Assembly: GCF_051020765.1 (NCBI RefSeq)
Contig: NC_134934.1
Location: 7,826,001-7,890,000 of the forward strand
Length of the DNA stretch: 64,000 bases
From: Lasioglossum baleicum
Taxonomy: Eukaryota > Arthropoda > Insecta > Hymenoptera > Halictidae
Direction: 5' to 3'
The translations under genes were made by a program, and so were the position numbers. The notes under the pieces were generated by a model. The model was not told the DNA's origin, did no database searches, and was given only the letters and a program-made list of their open reading frames with translations. Positions 1-11,791 of the stretch are shown in pieces; position 1 is the stretch's first letter, and each line of letters opens with the position of its first letter.

Positions 1-969
1 TCAACGCGTCTATCAAACGAAATGTGCTTTGCAGCGAATACACTCACTTTGTATCCTCTTCTTTCGTGAACCTGAGATTTTTATTCAACAATTTTTTTGC
101 AGGAATACAAAATTTGTAATAAATAAAAGACACAGGTTTTGTTTCGATTTTAAAACTGAGAAAATTCCTGATATGTCTCTGCTGTTCAAAGCACCTTCTT
201 CCACGAGAACGTTCTTCATACTGATTGATACTGATTCGCTCGTTACAGCAAATTGATGATGTGCTGTTTACGCTGTAAATATTATCTCGCTATTATAAAA
301 ACGCGGCGACTTCACCTTGATCGCTGATCTCATGACCGTTTTTCTGCGAATATCCATGCTGCGCTTTCTACGAGAAGCGTTTTTCTATGTAGATTTGCAG
401 TCGACTAGAAATTGCGCAATCTTTAAGAAAAACGATTGCATACGTTTACCACCTGTTAACCGGAAAGGATCAGTTAATTTGTCAATCATGTTCAACCCAT
501 TTCTGTAATTCTCTTCTTTATGTAACCAAAGACAGTTCCACCAAACTACAACGTTTAAAATAGTTACAATAGCATTATGTTCGTTAATCGGGAACGAATC
601 GTGCCCAAGCATAATAATGCTTGAATGTCGAATCTATTTAATTTTTTGCAATAGACGAATCGCTCGTGTATACATTATTTATGGTAACGTATTATAAAAT
701 TTTTTTCAGTAATGCATCAAAGAGGTGGCAGAAACGTTCTATGAATAGGTTACAGCGTTCATAAAAAGTATAATGTATTCTTTAGCAATCATATGCCTCA
801 TTATAGCTTAGAAACTTACTAACAAGTTGACACAATCTGTCATTAATGTCACGGTATTTATGGAGTAAAAATAGACTATTTACATACAGAATTTTCCAAC
901 ATCTAGTTGTGTAATCTATAAAATCTAATATATATATTTATCATTTAATAAGATATATATATGTGTCAT
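1..969. other. AT-rich flank, no gene seen
   Basis: This is the AT-rich sequence downstream of the minus-strand two-RRM gene. Open frames here are under 80 codons and lack splice signals, domains or protein-like composition. The 3' UTR of the neighbouring gene must enter this region from the right, but I found no clean AATAAA on the minus strand close to its stop codon, so the transcript end is not placed. Confidence 0.5.
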
Positions 970-1807
970 TTACACTTCCTTCTCGAGTACAATATGATCT
1001 AGAGCATTGTTGTTGGATTTTATGTTACTAAATACATCTGTTATTTCAGTTTCTCCATCATAAATCTTTAGAGGACCACGTCTTATCTTTACTCTTTTTC
1101 TAGTGTCAGGATTAAATCTCAATTTCTTTCCTCCCAAGATCGGTCGTGGTCTAAGCTTTCTCAAGTATTCTGCTGCTATCTGAGCACTTTCCATTTTAAT
1201 CATCGCGCACCTGAACATGTAATTAAAAAGTCGTATACTGTTCTTGTAAATAAATCTTTTGTTATAATATAGATGTAAAACAGGGGATACCTGGATTTCT
1301 TTGAAGTAGCGCTCAACAATTTACCAGAGACACTTCCAGGTATAGCTGCCTTTAAGTCTTGGAGCTTGGTTCCAGGTTTGATATTCGATACGAACAACCT
1401 GTAAGAAAAAGATCATTTTTAATGCATTCAAAAAATCAGAAACAACAATAGAAACGCGGAAATAGTTACGTTTTCGTCACTATCGTTTCTGCTTTTATTT
1501 CAGGTATAACTATTTTCTTTTTCGACAGCTTCGGATGGTCCGTCTCAGTTTTTATTATCGCGGGTGCTACAACCACGCGTTTACCATTTATTTTTTTATT
1601 TTTTACAGCTTTCAAATTTTTCAATTGCTCATCGACTGTAGGAAATATTACGTAGCAATGTCTGGTAGATTGTCGACAAAGCTGCACTTTGAATTCACCG
1701 GTAAATAACTTTGCTACATCTTGTTCCGTTCGTATCACGTGTGGCAGACGAACATAAAGGGTTCTCTGTTTCACCCGTTGTTTCGCCTGGAATTTCTTCA
1801 ACCGCAT
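970..1807 (-). CDS. small two-RRM-like RNA-binding protein, 228 aa, 3 exons
   Basis: The exons on the minus strand are 1807-1470, 1398-1291 and 1210-970, with GT-AG introns of 71 and 80 bp and matching phases (2 then 2), giving 228 codons plus TAA. The ATG at 1807 opens a basic N-terminus. Residues about 17-84 look like an RRM: the beta-1 strand reads LYVRLP and the beta-3 strand STRHCYVIF, as RNP2 and RNP1 positions would. Residues 114 to about 185 form a second RRM-like module with LFVSNI as its RNP2-like strand. The tail is basic (KRVKIRRG) then acidic. RNP1 lacks the usual aromatic pair in both modules, so these are degenerate RRMs. Lysine and arginine richness suggests a nuclear or nucleolar role, but that is inference. 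I do not recognise the orthologue. The gene is divergent from FAM76. Confidence 0.8.
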
Positions 1808-2109
1808 TTTTCAATATTCAACTGAACTTTTCCTTCTCTATAGTCACGTTTTAATTTTCAAACGACATCGAGAATGTTCGCATTTTAACAAAGTACCTAT
1901 ATATGTTGACACGGTAACGTTTGAGGTTATATTTATATTCGCGTTGCTAAAAAGCTATGTAAATACAAGACGCGTCACGCGTGCACTTTTTCACGTATAC
2001 GATCGAGATTTCAGAATCATAAACTATTATATGTATAGTAGGCACGACACCTACCCTTCACTTTTCATCTTGGTGTCTCCAAATTGGAACACTGGAACAC
2101 CTTGAAATC

Positions 2110-2123
2110 CTATATATATATCA

Positions 2124-2152
<29 letters not shown>
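2110..2152. repeat. (AT)n microsatellite
   Basis: An alternating AT tract interrupted once, in the divergent promoter region. It is a simple repeat and is likely polymorphic. Confidence 0.9.
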
Positions 2153-2156
<4 letters not shown>

Positions 2157-2239
2157 CATACAGAGAACATTCCTTTTTCTGGATATTATATTATATGTAT
2201 ACAGGATATACCAAAAATGTAGTATACTTTTAAAAAAGG

Positions 2240-2385
2240 TGAATCCTAGGAAAACACGGACCAATCAGAGCACGGGAACGGCGGACAGATTCCGACTCGG
2301 CCAATGCCAACGGCAACACCAGGGTTGGCGCGAGTCATTGTAGCCGCACTCTAATTGGTCTCTGTGTTTTTCTTTATGAAGCCGT
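2240..2385. repeat. imperfect inverted repeat carrying two CCAAT boxes
   Basis: The left arm (AAAACACGGACCAATCAGAG, 2251-2270) pairs with the right arm around 2347-2375, whose reverse complement reads AAACACAGAGACCAATTAGA. The arms flank about 80 bp of CG-rich spacer. The left arm also resembles the inner arm of the foldback element at 15546-16501 (AACACGGATCAATCAG), so this looks like a short, diverged relative of that element inside the promoter. Confidence 0.5.
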
Positions 2386-3125
2386 GGAGATCATTTTCAC
2401 AAAGGAAAATGATATGTACATCGAATGACCTCACGAATCACCCCTTGCAAAAAAGTACAACTATTGTGGGGCATCTTGTATACATATATATATACTTTTG
2501 CTACAATTGAAAAAACCGGTCTTGAGAGTTTCGCCTTTATAAGAATATTCCGTGGCGGAGGTTCTTTGAACGAGTCGGCGAACGACGAGCGCTGATTGGC
2601 CGGTGGCAACCTGTAAAGGTCAAAAAGGACAAGTTCTACGAACACTCCCGGTGTCGTAGCGGCGATAACGGTTTAACCAATTGTCGCTCGATTCTTCCGG
2701 TTTGAAAAATGCCGATTGGTTTGCGGCGCGTGTATCGTTGCACTGGACCATCACTGGACGCGAACGGAAGCGACATCTGGTCGGTGTCGGTCACCAGCTA
2801 AAAACGTTTCTCCCGTAAGAAGTCACGGATAGCCGTCTGAAATCAACAACCGGTGCAGGTGAACGAGAGTGAAGTGACGCGGTTATGTACGCAAAACAAT
2901 CGCGTCGAACGCGCAAAACTTCCTGAAACATGTAAGGAGTTGTTACCTGTCAGTGCCGACGTCGCCTTCAAATTTTCCGTTCCTTTTTGTTCCTTCGTTA
3001 GCATCGAAAACGAAAAACCGTCCGCTCGGTTTCTGGCTGCGAGAATTTCACAAATCGATATTTATCTCATCGGTGACGTACAGTTTTTTGGAGTGCCGAA
3101 GCCAAACACGAGTCGACGCACGACG

Positions 3126-5647
3126 ATGAGCGCGAACAATGTGCAGGCGATGTTCGCGTGCTCCAGATGCTTTTCGAGGCATCCGTTCGAGGAGCTATCC
3201 CCGGGACAGCAGTTGTGCAAGGTATCGTTTCCCGTGTTTTTCCCCAACCGAGAAATTTTCTTTACACGATACACCAACAGTTTCCCCCGCGAGCGTCGTT
3301 TCTCTCGCTCGCGAGACACCACGCTAATAATAGAACTTTCAATTGAAACGCGCGTTTCGCCCGTAACCGATGCTCTTTCCGTCACGTTCGAAACTCTGAA
3401 AAAGAAATTAGTCCTGGGAATTCTTATTAATCGCCGGACCGAGCATGGAACGTACATTCCGGGACTAATTTGCAGGAACCGGAAATTCGTTCGCTTTGTG
3501 AACGCGTCGCGTACTCCGCTCGAATTTTGTGCATCTCACACACAAGTATCGTTTTCATTTAATTCGCTGTAGAGATTTATGTCTACACTACAAGCACGTA
3601 AATTCTGTAGTCTGTTCATTGTTTACATACACTCTCTGTCACAATTAAATTTCTCAAACACGGTTTTCTCGATCTATCTTCCTTTTCGCTATGCATTTTG
3701 TATAATAGCACGCACACACTGTGCGAACACCGAGATTTTTATGTGTACATTTTCTTTAGAAACTTTCTCTATATTGTGTTGCTTATTTAGGAGTGCAGAG
3801 GTGCATTTCCAGTGGTGAAATGTACGTATTGTAGGTCAGAATTCCAGCAAACAATGTAAGCACTCTTTTAACTTTTGCTTTGTATTTATTACAATCGGAT
3901 CGGTGCGTTAGCCTCGAATAACTTTGTTTCTCTTTTTGCAGAAAGGGTAATACCAGCACTATATGTAAAAAATGCGAGCAGAACGTGAAATCCTACGGTA
4001 AGCCATCGGCCTGCGAATACTGCAACACGATAGCTGCGTTTATTGGCAGCAAATGCCAACGATGTACCAATTCCGAGAAACGTTATGGACCACCGGTTAC
4101 TTGCGAGCAATGCAAACAGAAGTGTGCCTTTGATAGACAGGACGAAGATAAAAAGGTGATGCGAAAGAAAGCAATAATCTCTATTCACTTATCTAAGATA
4201 ACTGAGTCATGATTTTGTTCAAGGTCGATGGAAAATTATTATGTTGGCTGTGCACATTGTCTTACAAAAGAGCACTGGCGAAAACAAAACAGTCGGACGC
4301 GGAAAGGAGGGCGCATTTGAAACTGGCGCAGCAGCGGGCAGCGAAGCACAAAGAACAAAAGTAATTATCCATATTCATACTGCGTGTGACAAGGTAACTT
4401 TGTGCTTAGTAGTTTTAATTGTGTTTCTGCACAATTTCAGTATCTCTTCGATGAAAAGCAAAGAACCGGTAACGTTTCCATGTGCGAACCTCTTGACTCT
4501 GCTTAATTCCAGCGCGCTTATTTCGTTCGTTCTGCTTTAGACTGAAAGGTCACAATAAGAGACCGCACAGAGTAGACGTGACGAAGCTTCCACCGCCTCA
4601 GTCCGAGGGCGGCGATACGAATGGACCCGCGCCGGTCAAAGCTGCCAGGATGGTCGGCGTGCACGATCCCCATGATCCAAACAGCTCGGATCACGTGGTC
4701 GCGGTTACGCAACTCAAAGAGAAGATAGCCCACCTCCAGAAGCAAATCTCCATTAAAGATAGCCAACTACTCGCCAAGGATAGACAGGTAATTTGATCCT
4801 TCATAAAATATATTAACCCTTTGCACTCCAGAGAAGGAAAACTGCAAATAAAACGGGTTTTTATATGTATTTGGTTCTTCCTTTATGTATTTAATTGTCT
4901 TATTTTTTAGTTAAAAATAAATATAAATTACAACAAAATTTGAGAGCTATATTTAATATAATTAGTAAACAACATTGTGTAAAATAAGTAGCAGTCAAGG
5001 AACTGCCTTTTGAAGTAAATTTCAAATAGAACACTTACAATAATAGGGAGTTTTTGGCAACAAAATCGAAAAATAATTCAGAGTGCAAAGGATTAAGATG
5101 CAAGTCGGTCCTTTTGGAGCTATTTTTGGTTGAAAGATACACTGATCCATCGAAACGTTCGGAAAATAATTCCTAAAGGACACAGTTTATACCTGAAAGC
5201 CTCAACAGTGAGGTTTGTAAGATCATTGTGTAAGTAATGTGAATTTCCATTCATATTTTTGGAAGATTGCCTTCAAACGCTAATGTCTTGAAACTAAAAG
5301 GAAAGATAAACTCGGGAACCGTTTTCTAGATGACGTCTTTATAAAACTGTAATATGATCTTTTCGCGAAGTCAGCCTCTGGAAAATAATAAGACGAACCG
5401 TTTCTGTCGGCAGATTACCGAGTTGAAGGCGAAGAACTTCACGTCGGAGACGGAGCTGCGCAACAAGATGAAGGGGACGGAGAAAGAGTACGAGACGAAA
5501 ATCTCGACGATGCAGCTCAAGATTTCTAGCTTATTGAAAGAAGTCGCTTCCTTGTCGAAGAGTTCAAAGCGAGGTGACAGAGTGGCCGCAACGAAAACGG
5601 AAGCTGGGACCAACAGCGGAAGCGGAACAGACAGTCCTGTACCTTGA
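3126..5647 (+). CDS. Fam76: FAM76 family protein (FAM76A/B orthologue), 330 aa, 6 exons
   Basis: The exons are 3126-3221, 3791-3855, 3942-4155, 4224-4360, 4541-4787 and 5414-5647. All introns are GT-AG and the phases agree, giving 331 codons with the TGA. The N-terminal 135 residues carry spaced CxxC pairs (C12/C15, C31/C34, C43/C46, C62/C65, C78/C81, C92/C95, C108/C111, C132/C135) with family signatures such as CTYCRSEFQQ, AAFIG.KCQRCTNSEK and YGPP.TCEQCKQ.CAFDR. A variable basic and proline-rich middle follows, then a coiled coil from about residue 225 to 315 (LKEKIAHLQKQI through SLLKEVASLSK). Human FAM76A and FAM76B are 307 and 339 aa, so the length fits. FAM76B is a nuclear-speckle protein in mammals and its biochemical role is poorly defined. 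A tempting extra exon at 4441-4468 breaks the phase and was left out. The gene converges on Blimp-1. Confidence 0.93.
4813..5096. mobile_element. TIR element (MITE-like) in FAM76 intron 5
   Basis: The ends are TTAACCCTTTGCACTC at 4813-4828 and GAGTGCAAAGGATTAA at 5081-5096, a 16 bp inverted repeat with one mismatch. The 250 bp interior is AT-rich with no coding capacity. Its size and ends fit a non-autonomous DNA transposon. The outer TTAA could be the target site or part of the TIR. Confidence 0.65.
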
Positions 5648-7499
5648 TAAGGTAGGACATTATTTCACAATCCTCATTTATTCGTTCGTCGATTAATGTC
5701 CGAACGATGTCTATTATACATTTATCATTTTCTAATTGATCGCCCTAACATATCCTTAACGATAATAATAAAATGTTCTTCAATCGACTTGTACGAGTAT
5801 TTAGCGTTTGACGTATGGTATTTGATTTGCGATTCGGTGTTCTTGACTAGACAATCTTTCGTTTCGGAGTAAAAAAGAGAACGATTCCGTTGTAGTTTTG
5901 TTCTGCTTTCAGTCGCGATCCAGCGTTGTTAAGTACGCGTACGTAACGTATTATTACCTATATATATTATTTTTACTACCTCGATGCTATATTCTCTTCG
6001 GAAGGGACGAGTCCTTTCGAAGTTTTCGGTGAAAGCGACAGCGATCCGCGAGCGTCAAAGTGGTTTTCGAAAGTTTGGTTCGGGTTCCAGCTTTATTAGT
6101 CTCTGTCTTTCTTCCTCGTTATCGGTGCTTCGCGATTCTCCGCTTGAGGAGATCGCGCGCGCGCGCGGCGCATATTCTAAACGTGTGTCTGTTCCTATCA
6201 GAAAATAACGAGACACGACAAAAAAGTAGACAGTTGATGAACGTGTGAGATTTGTCCGGGAGATGAAAGACTTTCTTAAAATTGTTTTCAGGGACTTGGT
6301 TAGCTGTGACAACATACTCGAATGTCCATACCCGCATAAATCATGTGGTACATTACGTATAGCTAATTGTTTCCATTAACAAGGCAAAATCTGTATTATT
6401 TTTCTAATTAATATAGGAATATGTATATTGTTCTCAACGCGTGTAGACGTGTGATCTTACGCATTTTTCTTACGTCCGGGGGATGAGGATGCGAGTGGAT
6501 GAGAAAACAAACAGAGAAAACAAAAGAAAAAGCAAACCGTACAAGGAAAAACGAAAAAAAAACACACACTAACCGCTAACTCACTCGTAAGATAGGTAGC
6601 TTCTCCCAGTATCCCCGCTGTTTCGTTTCGTTTCGTTCCGTTTCGATTCAACTCGCGATTCGTCTTGATTTCCACGGGCCGCGAGCAACCGAGGAAATTT
6701 GCTTCAAAGTGTCGACCACGAAAGGAAGCCGCGCGTAATCCTATGAATTGTACAATAAACTAAGAATCGGTGATCATACCATTCAATTCGAAAATGAATA
6801 ATAATTAATTTGATGACAAGTCTGTGTGAGTGACAAAATTTTATCGACTGAAAACTTACGGAAACGAACCTCGACATCCGTGAGGCAGACAAACAGACTT
6901 GTTTGTGTGCTTTCAGCACACGTCAGGTCACGACACGTACACGAACATACACACACTATGATAATTGAGCAATAGTGCTGCTGTAACATGTCATTCATTT
7001 TTTTTTTGTCCTATTTATAAACGATGAAGATGTAAACGAATGGTGATTGTAGATCAATTTACAATAAAAGGTTGAAAACGACATGCCTCGCCTTCTAAGT
7101 TTGAAACATATCCTTGGACTCACATCCTGCCAGTGGGATTCCGTTTCCTCTGTCCGCGTTATCGTTCTCGTTTTATCACGATAATGCGGATAGACGCGAG
7201 GACAACGTTGTCGCGTTTAAGGGTGCACAGGACTATTGAGACTCGGAGAAATCGATTTTCGAGACTTCATTCTCCGCGAGTGTTCAGGTAGAAAACCATA
7301 ACAATATTTGAATAGTTACGAAAGTTATACATAGGATGGCAGCTATGTATACACTGGATTAGGTCTCGTGAGAGATAAGAGAAATGAAGATGGACGAGGT
7401 TGCGCAGCTGAAGAAAGTTTTTCGTAGACCAGGAGTCGTTTAAAAATCATCTACAGATTTTTTAAGTTATATCTTGGAAAAATTATCGCTGCAAACTTT
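5648..7499 (+). other. FAM76 3' flank, candidate poly(A) signals
   Basis: Sequence downstream of the FAM76 stop. AATAAA occurs at 5767-5772, about 120 bp after the TGA, and again at 7063-7068, so a short and a 1.4 kb 3' UTR are both possible. Open frames here are short and overlap on both strands with no domain content. I see no further gene. Confidence 0.4.
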
Positions 7500-7847
7500 A
7501 AGGGGGGTAGACTCGTTCTTCCAGGGTTGGAAGGTTGTGGGATGCGTCTTCTCAATTCTTGATAATGCACAGATGCGGTTTTTCAGTAATCAAAAGCACT
7601 AGATCAAAGATCGATCTAGGCCGCGATCGGCCTCAAAAGTCCTATTTTTACGTTGACGAGGCGGAGTTTGCAGCTTTATGCTTTCGAATAATGTAAATCA
7701 CGCCTTGTAAACGTAAAAATTGGACTTTTCAGGGCGATCGCGAATCTACCGCTTTTGCCTACTGAAAAGCCTCACCTTTGTATTATCGAGAAATGAGAAC
7801 GCGCATTTCGCACCCTTGCAATCCTGGAAAAACGATTCTACCCCCAG
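7500..7847. mobile_element. foldback element with arms of about 170 bp
   Basis: The left arm begins with GGGGGGTAGACTCGTTCTTC. The right arm ends with the inverse, GAATCGTTTTTCCAGGATTG on the minus strand preceded by GGGGGTAGAATCG. Pairing continues inward through CTCGATAAT-like and AAAAGTCC-ATTTTTACG segments to a centre near 7680. Both arms are diverged copies of one sequence and the interior carries no protein. It lies between the convergent FAM76 and Blimp-1 genes and could fold into a long hairpin if transcribed. Confidence 0.7.
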
Positions 7848-9024
7848 CTGTTTATCCCGAAACTGGACTTTCAGTTGAAACGTTGATTGCAAATGTCGAA
7901 AGCACTATTTTCCATGGAGTGAAGTGAAGCTGAGCTTCATCCTTCCATGTTTCTTAGAAGTTTCAACATTCTGTCATATCTATATGAAAATATCAGCAAA
8001 GTGATCGAACTCGAATGGCGCCATTGATTTTTGCAATCCAATAGTCCCGTACCTCCTTAACAGACAGGCAGATGTTCGACCAGAAACGTGTCGTACCCCT
8101 GGATCTCCCGTCCCATCGTTTCGCGAATGGTCGCCGAACATAAACGGGTTTCGTAGAAAGCAACTGGTTTTGAAAATCGAAATGAAAACCGTGTACGTGT
8201 TCTACGGGGCCGCGTGTCGCCGCGGCGAGGTGCGAAATGATAGGTAGTGATATGTGCAATATAAATATCCAACAGCCATATATTTATTCTTTATTTTAAG
8301 AAACAAATGCTAATTGAGCATTACCTATTCAATAATTGTAATGATAATAAATGCGTAACAATTTTACTATATACGAAGTGTAAGGATAATTAACATTTAA
8401 TTTATAGTCGTTTAAATACGTTTACGAGCGTTGTACACGCGTGTACAGTACAGAGTTTGGAGTTATCGTTTAATTATTACGAGATGGTAAGAACTAAATA
8501 TTGCTTGTTGTTTGTTGTCGAGGCGGTTAGTCACTTGCTTCCTTCGATCATTCTACTTTCAGCGGTATTTACACGATCTTCTCCCCTCTCTCTCTGGTTT
8601 TACCCCTCTTCTCCCTTTCTCTACACCGTTACTCTTCGTTCTTTTTTCTGTTCTTTCCTTCGCAGTTTAATTCTTACTTGCTAGGTGTAACTCATTCTCT
8701 CTCTTTCTTTCACCCGTTCTCTCTTATTGCCACGTATACTCGCACATACGCTCGCTTTCTCTCTCAATCTCTCTTTCACTCGTTCTCTTTCATTGTTTTT
8801 CTTACGCGATCTCTTCGTCTCGTTATCTTTAATAAAGTGCGTTTGATGCAGGCAAGGTAGGGAATCGAGGCAACGTACGGAATGTCGATCGACGAAACGT
8901 CACTGGAAACTATCGCCCGCGATTCCAGATTGCAAATAGTGTTATAAAAAAATATATTCGGCGTCGATCGATCCGGTCGTTCAACGCTTTCGATTGACGA
9001 CGTTCGTCTCGGCGACGCCAGTGT

Positions 9025-9084
9025 GGTTCGGTTTCGGTTTCGGTTTCGATTTCGGTTTCGGTTTCAGTTTCGGTTTCGGTTTCG
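9025..9084. repeat. (GGTTTC)n hexamer array
   Basis: About ten imperfect copies of the hexamer GGTTTC, with GATTTC and AGTTTC variants. It translates on either strand as simple peptide repeats. It is not the insect telomere repeat TTAGG. Confidence 0.85.
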
Positions 9085-10364
9085 GCTCGCGGGAAAGCAT
9101 TCAAGCTCGACCGTTGGAAAATTCCCGTCTAATCTGTCTCGCTGTGCTACGTCTGTTACTCACGACCGGTAGAAAAAACGAATGCGTTGCTGGGCGCGAT
9201 TGTGCATCGTACGAACGAACTGTCCAATTTCCTGTCGTCCCGCAGGTCCGCGTTTCCAGTGTCGTTTTCGCGGCGCAGAGCTCTCATGCAGGGCTCGCAG
9301 ACTCGCCTACCGGAAGTGACACGATCGCTTCGAGTTCTTGCTTATTTGGAGGCCGCCGCGCACGCCCCGTCTTGTCGTCCCTCTTGCTGACCAGTCATAA
9401 GTTGCAGCGCAGGATGGGAAAAAAGCCAGCATCGTGATTGCGTTCATGTCGGACAATTTACGAAACGCACACGCTGAAGCGGACAATTTCACCGCGTACA
9501 CAATCTGTTCTGCATTGCAACACTACTGCGCAAGCAAACGGGACGACAAGATGGCGCGTGTGTGACGACCTCAAGATTAGCAGTCGTCGTCGTCGAACAT
9601 TTTTACAACGTGCATCCACCAAATTTCGGATAAAATGAATGGATTGACTCTGATTGATGTAATAAATTCCATGACTTCGCGATGCTTCGAATTTGGTAAA
9701 TGCACGTGGAGTTTGAAAATTGTCTTCGACGAAGATGGAGACTACGAAGTTGTCCGTCACAGTGGCAACGCGGTAGTTTATAGCATCTCGCGCATCTCTC
9801 TCTCTCTCTCTCCCTCTTGAGCGACGAATACAGTTAGGTAAAATCTTCCAGGTTGTCTGTTGAACGTGTCCGCGGAAAGATCAGCGTGAAGGCCTTGCGA
9901 ACCGTATCGTGTTCGATTTCCTATCTCCTCTTCCCATTTCTCGTCGGATCTTTTCACACTACCTGCTGCCGCGGTGTGTAATGAAAAAATCGCTCTCCTT
10001 TGCTCGGTTTAAAGCTGCTTCAAACGTACGACGCCGGCGAAGTATCGTTTCCCGATAGGGGCTCGCGCGAAAGCGGTGAAGAGGGGCGCAACAAAACGGA
10101 AGAGACCACAACTAAACGCGATATTTCAGTTCCCCTGTCTGTTAGAAATCTTACAACGAGCACCATGAACATTTGCAGGAACCATTGGAATTGTCGCGTT
10201 CCAAGCTAAACGGATAGACGATGGATGCGTGTGCACGTTACCGATTTGCGATCGGCCGACGAACGGGAGCTTTACGAGGCTTTGATCGTCAAGAAACTGA
10301 AGAGTTTTAATAAACGGAAGAAACGTTCCTGGAACGCGGTGTCAGGTGTCTATGTATTCGAGAT

Positions 10365-10560
10365 CTTCTCTCTCTCTCTCGTTCCTGTTTATCAGGTCCG
10401 TTCGCTCTTGGAATTTGAAACGTGATGCACGTAATTTCGCTAAAACACTCTCTCCCTCTGTCTCTCTCTTTCTTCCTCTCTCTTTCGCACACGCTTAGTC
10501 TCTCGCTCGTACATTCGTTCTCTTTCTCTCTCTCTCTCTCTCGCTCTCGCTCTCGCACTC
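10365..10560. repeat. TC-rich low-complexity tract
   Basis: Interrupted CT dinucleotide runs, longest near 10520-10542. Open frames on both strands across it encode only Ser/Leu or Arg/Glu repeats and are not genes. Confidence 0.8.
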
Positions 10561-11420
10561 GTAGACAATCGATAACCGTGCGTATATCAGTCTGCGATAC
10601 ATCGTGATGTGCTGTCACGATCGGTCAGTGTTTCGTTCCGATAAAAATCCCGCTTGGAAGGCGCGCGCGCGCGCGCTTGAATCACCGACCGACGACGACC
10701 ATTATCGTTTCGCATTTAATGGTAGGCTGCGCTTTCTCGGCGCGCGACAAATCAAGAGTGGAAGTACCGAGAACGCGACGACGAACTGTTCCCGCGAAAC
10801 CAATGGAAGATGAGAAGAACAAGGGAAAACAACGGGGACAATTCTTAACCGATAGATGATTCTCCTCGTATTGCTTTTCTTGATCCAACCCGATCGTTTC
10901 GAATCCGGCGTGCGAGGGAAGGTTCGGCACGATCTCGTTTAAATTACGTTACGAAATAACCGCGGGACGCAACGGTGCGTTCGTTTCTTTTTGACTAGAA
11001 TTTTTCCTCCCGCCCTTGGTTAGACGCGATCGTTTCAATCGACTCTCTCGTGTCGCGAGAGAATGTGCTACCCGTGTTAATGTGCGCTTTCGATTTGTTC
11101 CCGATTAGGGAGACCGTCGCCGAGTCTTCGCCCCGGACGAGGAAATTCGAGGAGAACGAAGAAAAACCGCCCAACGATCGTGAATCATCGTTGATCGTTG
11201 CTCGTTGATCGGGGGTATTGTTTGTGCGCGCGATCACGATAAAAAAAAAAAAGATCACGGGACAGATAACGCGAAGAACCGTTCGACGCCCGTGAGCCGA
11301 TTAAAATCCTCGATTCTTGGTCAATGGTTTCTACGTTTTCAACGACGAGGAGAGACGGGAAAGACGGGTCCGGGTTTGTTCGAAACAATCGATCGATACT
11401 AGAGATCTCTATTTCATGTG

Positions 11421-11625
11421 TATATAAATACACGTGGTACGTGAACCGTGTGGTAAGAATTTAAGGATCCGTGAATACCGATCCGTTCGGCACGTTCGAG
11501 TCTGACAACTGAATCGTTATAGTTTTTCGATCGAATTCTTTTTCGAACCGTGTACACGGATTCGTATCCGCGGGTCCTTAAATTCGTACTACACGGTTCA
11601 CGTGTACCACGTGTATTTTAGTATA
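11421..11625. repeat. long palindrome, arms about 58 bp
   Basis: The left arm (11421-11478) and right arm (11562-11625) are inverse copies. Shared blocks include CACGGTTCACGT, CACGTGTATTT and CCTTAAATTC, with a few mismatches, around a spacer of about 85 bp. The arms contain CACGTG-like E-box cores. This could be a foldback transposon remnant or a transcribed hairpin. The loop is too long for an ordinary insect pre-microRNA. Confidence 0.7.
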
Positions 11626-11764
11626 CGTTCAAAACCGCGATTTCTAATCGATACGTGCCGAGCGTTGATTGCCGCGCGAACAAGACGCCAGGGGTGTTTA
11701 CGGAAATGAAAATATCGGTGCTTCCCGTTTGCGAAAATTCCACGACAAAAGGACGCCTAAAAAA

Positions 11765-11791
11765 TATATATGTATATATATATATATATAT
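11765..11791. repeat. (AT)n microsatellite
   Basis: Alternating AT tract with one G interruption. Confidence 0.85.

Larger units (their letters stand above)
1808..3125. promoter_or_regulatory. divergent promoter region with six CCAAT boxes
   Basis: This is the intergenic region between the minus-strand RRM gene (ATG 1807) and plus-strand FAM76 (ATG 3126). CCAAT or ATTGG pentamers, the core of NF-Y sites, occur at 2261, 2301, 2354, 2595, 2677 and 2715. Those at 2261 and 2595 sit in extended contexts (ACCAATCAGA and CTGATTGGC) close to the NF-Y consensus. I see no TATA box at a suitable distance from either gene, as expected for a CCAAT-type housekeeping divergent promoter. The open frame from 2853 into FAM76 exon 1 and its intron is probably 5' UTR plus intron read-through. 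The start sites cannot be placed from sequence alone. Confidence 0.55.

Noticed and set aside
2853..3572. 239-codon plus-strand frame covering FAM76 exon 1
   Set aside because: It is out of frame with FAM76 and runs through its 5' UTR, exon 1 and intron 1. The real start is 3126 with the donor at 3222.
4441..4468. Possible small exon in FAM76 intron 4
   Set aside because: It has an acceptor and a donor, but including it breaks the frame into exon 4541-4787. Direct splicing from 4360 to 4541 keeps phase and family sequence.
9025..9084. Telomere-like or interstitial telomere repeat
   Set aside because: The unit is GGTTTC, not TTAGG or a known arthropod telomere variant.
11421..11625. Conventional microRNA precursor
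   Set aside because: The arms are too long and the loop of about 85 bp is much larger than in insect pre-microRNAs.
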